Origin: Gemmatimonadota bacterium
GTDB lineage: Bacteria > Gemmatimonadota > Gemmatimonadetes > Gemmatimonadales > Gemmatimonadaceae
Direction: 5' to 3'
DNA length: 9,711 nt
Assembly (NCBI GenBank): GCA_016704465.1
Contig: JADJAD010000011.1
Span: 1 to 9,711, forward strand
How positions within the stretch are numbered: the first letter of the stretch is position 1; each line of letters begins with the position of its first letter. Of this stretch, positions 8,821 to 9,711 are shown in pieces. The notes under the pieces were generated by a model, which was not told the DNA's origin, made no database searches, and saw nothing but the letters and a program-made list of their open reading frames with translations. The translations under genes were made by a program, and so were the position numbers.

Positions 8821-9280
8821 GTTGCCACACACGAATTCGCCGCCGAGGATGACGGAGAAGCGAACAAGCGCCCCGAGAAACGACCACAGCGAAAAAACCG
8901 ACCACCCCGATGCGCAGCATGCCAACGACCAGTGTGACCGGATACATGGGGGGGCAGCCCGACGACGGCGCTCGCCGGGGACCACCGGCCAGACGATGCG
9001 GCGCCCGCTCTGCGGTCGGTCGATCCAGACGTTGACCGCCGCCCGGGTCTTCGCCGACCGGGAGCGCATGAGGCGCTCCGATACACGATGTGGGGGCAGT
9101 CTTTCCGACCATGGTTCCCGCAGTAAAGACGCCAGACCATGGCGGGTTGCTAGGCGCACGTGCCCACGATAGGCGGCGGCCGCCGCGATGTACAACTCGG
9201 CGTTCACGACCGGGATCAGCGCGCTCAGGACACCATAGCCCAGCGAGCGCGGCCAACGTCGCCCCCGACAGGAGCACCAT
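8811..9280 (-). CDS. Probable VTT/DedA-like (YqaA-type) membrane protein, frameshifted
   Basis: Inner-membrane protein of about 157 aa once frames are joined. From ATG 9280 it reads MVLLSGATLAALAG and then, after a shift near 9240, GYGVLSALIPVVNAELYIAA and AAAYRGHV. Further on come GTMVGKTAPHIVYRSA (about 9075-9125), a polar Arg-rich loop, and LPPMYPVTLVVGMLRIGVVG followed by FFAVV, ending at TAG 8811-8813. A hydrophobic block near the start, a Gly-rich G-x-x-x-G-K segment in the middle and a C-terminal LPP-x-Y-x-V-x-x-x-x-G-x-x-R-x block resemble small VTT-domain (SNARE-associated/YqaA-type) proteins as I remember them; this is not a confirmed match. Some VTT/DedA proteins move polyprenyl-phosphate or phospholipids across the membrane. 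It overlaps the GMC start and follows the upstream gene by 24 nt, so it is in the same operon. At least four shifts are present and the start is uncertain. Confidence 0.5.
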
Positions 9281-9304
9281 GGCCCCGCGAACGGCGACAT
9301 GCGA

Positions 9305-9711
9305 CTACTTCACCGGTCCGCCACCCGGGCGCAGTCCCCCGGGTTTATCCACCGGTGGGCGGCTGCGTCCACACGCGGTGGCACCCAACGATACGACCAA
9401 CAACCAGATGCCAAAAAACGGGTAAGAAAACTTCACCCGACGCGTGAGCATGCTCGGATCGATGATCGGCTTTCCCGGCGAACTTGCCGCGCGGCTTGTC
9501 CACAAGGAAAGAACGTCTTGTACGTCTCGACCGCAGCGCGCTCAGCCAAGCGCCCCCATGGCGAGGAAGGCCAGCGGTCGGTCGGATGGAGCAAGCGGAG
9601 GGCGAATCCCATCGTCATGAGCGGGCTGCGGAAGAACTGAAGAACTCGAAGCCCTCTTGGCGCGTCCTTCGAGGCGCCACCGACCGCGGTCAGCCATCCG
9701 CCGACACTGCC
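9305..9711 (-). CDS. C-terminal part of an unrecognised small membrane protein (runs off the window)
   Basis: The stop (TAG) is at 9305-9307 and the 5' end lies beyond base 9711. Coding-like pieces, joined over several frameshifts, are GSVGGWLTAVGGASKDA, FRSPLMTMGFAL, PLAFLAMGA, LAERAAVETYKTFF, then LVDKPRGKFAGKP, IIDPSMLTRRVKFSYP and FFGIWLLVVSLGATACGR, ending in a Pro/Gly-rich tail PPVDKPGGLRPGGGPVK. This suggests two or three membrane segments separated by a basic cytoplasmic loop. I do not recognise the family. The 24-nt gap to the next gene and shared direction put it in the same operon. The GC-rich forward frames over the same bases lack this structure. Confidence 0.42.

Noticed and set aside
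8740..9300. One 186-aa protein joining the VTT-like region to the GMC N-terminus
   Set aside because: The frame mixes coding and non-coding stretches of two genes. A TAG at 8811-8813 in the neighbouring frame and a GTG at 8820 fit overlapping separate genes.

Overview
The window looks like a high-GC chromosome fragment, about two-thirds G+C by eye, from an FCB-group bacterium that uses SusC/SusD outer-membrane uptake. The plug-domain wording of the SusC protein and the third-position GC bias fit Gemmatimonadota best. That assignment is inference, because no rRNA or marker gene is present.

Layout. (1) Bases 1-1111, plus strand: an unrecognised gene or genes, visible only as coding-like pieces in shifting frames. 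(2) 1112-1529: a gene-poor leader with a striking array of nine 11-bp units, each carrying CACGTG, at 1313-1411. (3) 1530-6104, plus strand: a susC-susD pair. The SusC porin is interrupted by three single-base frameshifts near its start, and the SusD lipoprotein is intact and begins 2 nt after the SusC stop. (4) 6105-6231: a convergent intergenic region with a 15-bp perfect hairpin that probably terminates transcription from both sides. (5) 9711-6232, minus strand: a tightly packed operon reading leftwards. It holds the C-terminal part of a small membrane protein, a probable VTT/DedA-like membrane protein, a GMC-family FAD oxidoreductase and a Gfo/Idh/MocA NAD(P)-dependent oxidoreductase. The last three genes overlap by a few bases once frameshifts are repaired.

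Sequence quality is a main theme. Bases 2376-6629 are free of visible frameshifts, while both flanks carry many. Most of those that can be resolved are one base missing from a short G or C run, and repairing them restores family motifs exactly. Examples are the SusC plug, the GMC active-site Asn, and the GMC stop plus Gfo start. I therefore read most of them as consensus errors in a draft long-read assembly rather than decay, but the sequence alone cannot prove it. The coordinates of the interrupted genes are whole-gene spans.

Function. SusC/SusD would bind and import an unknown oligomeric nutrient across the outer membrane with TonB energy. The minus-strand operon pairs a flavin alcohol oxidase/dehydrogenase with a nicotinamide oxidoreductase and two membrane proteins. 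An oxidise-then-reduce (epimerising or keto-sugar) route near the inner membrane is a reasonable but untested hypothesis.
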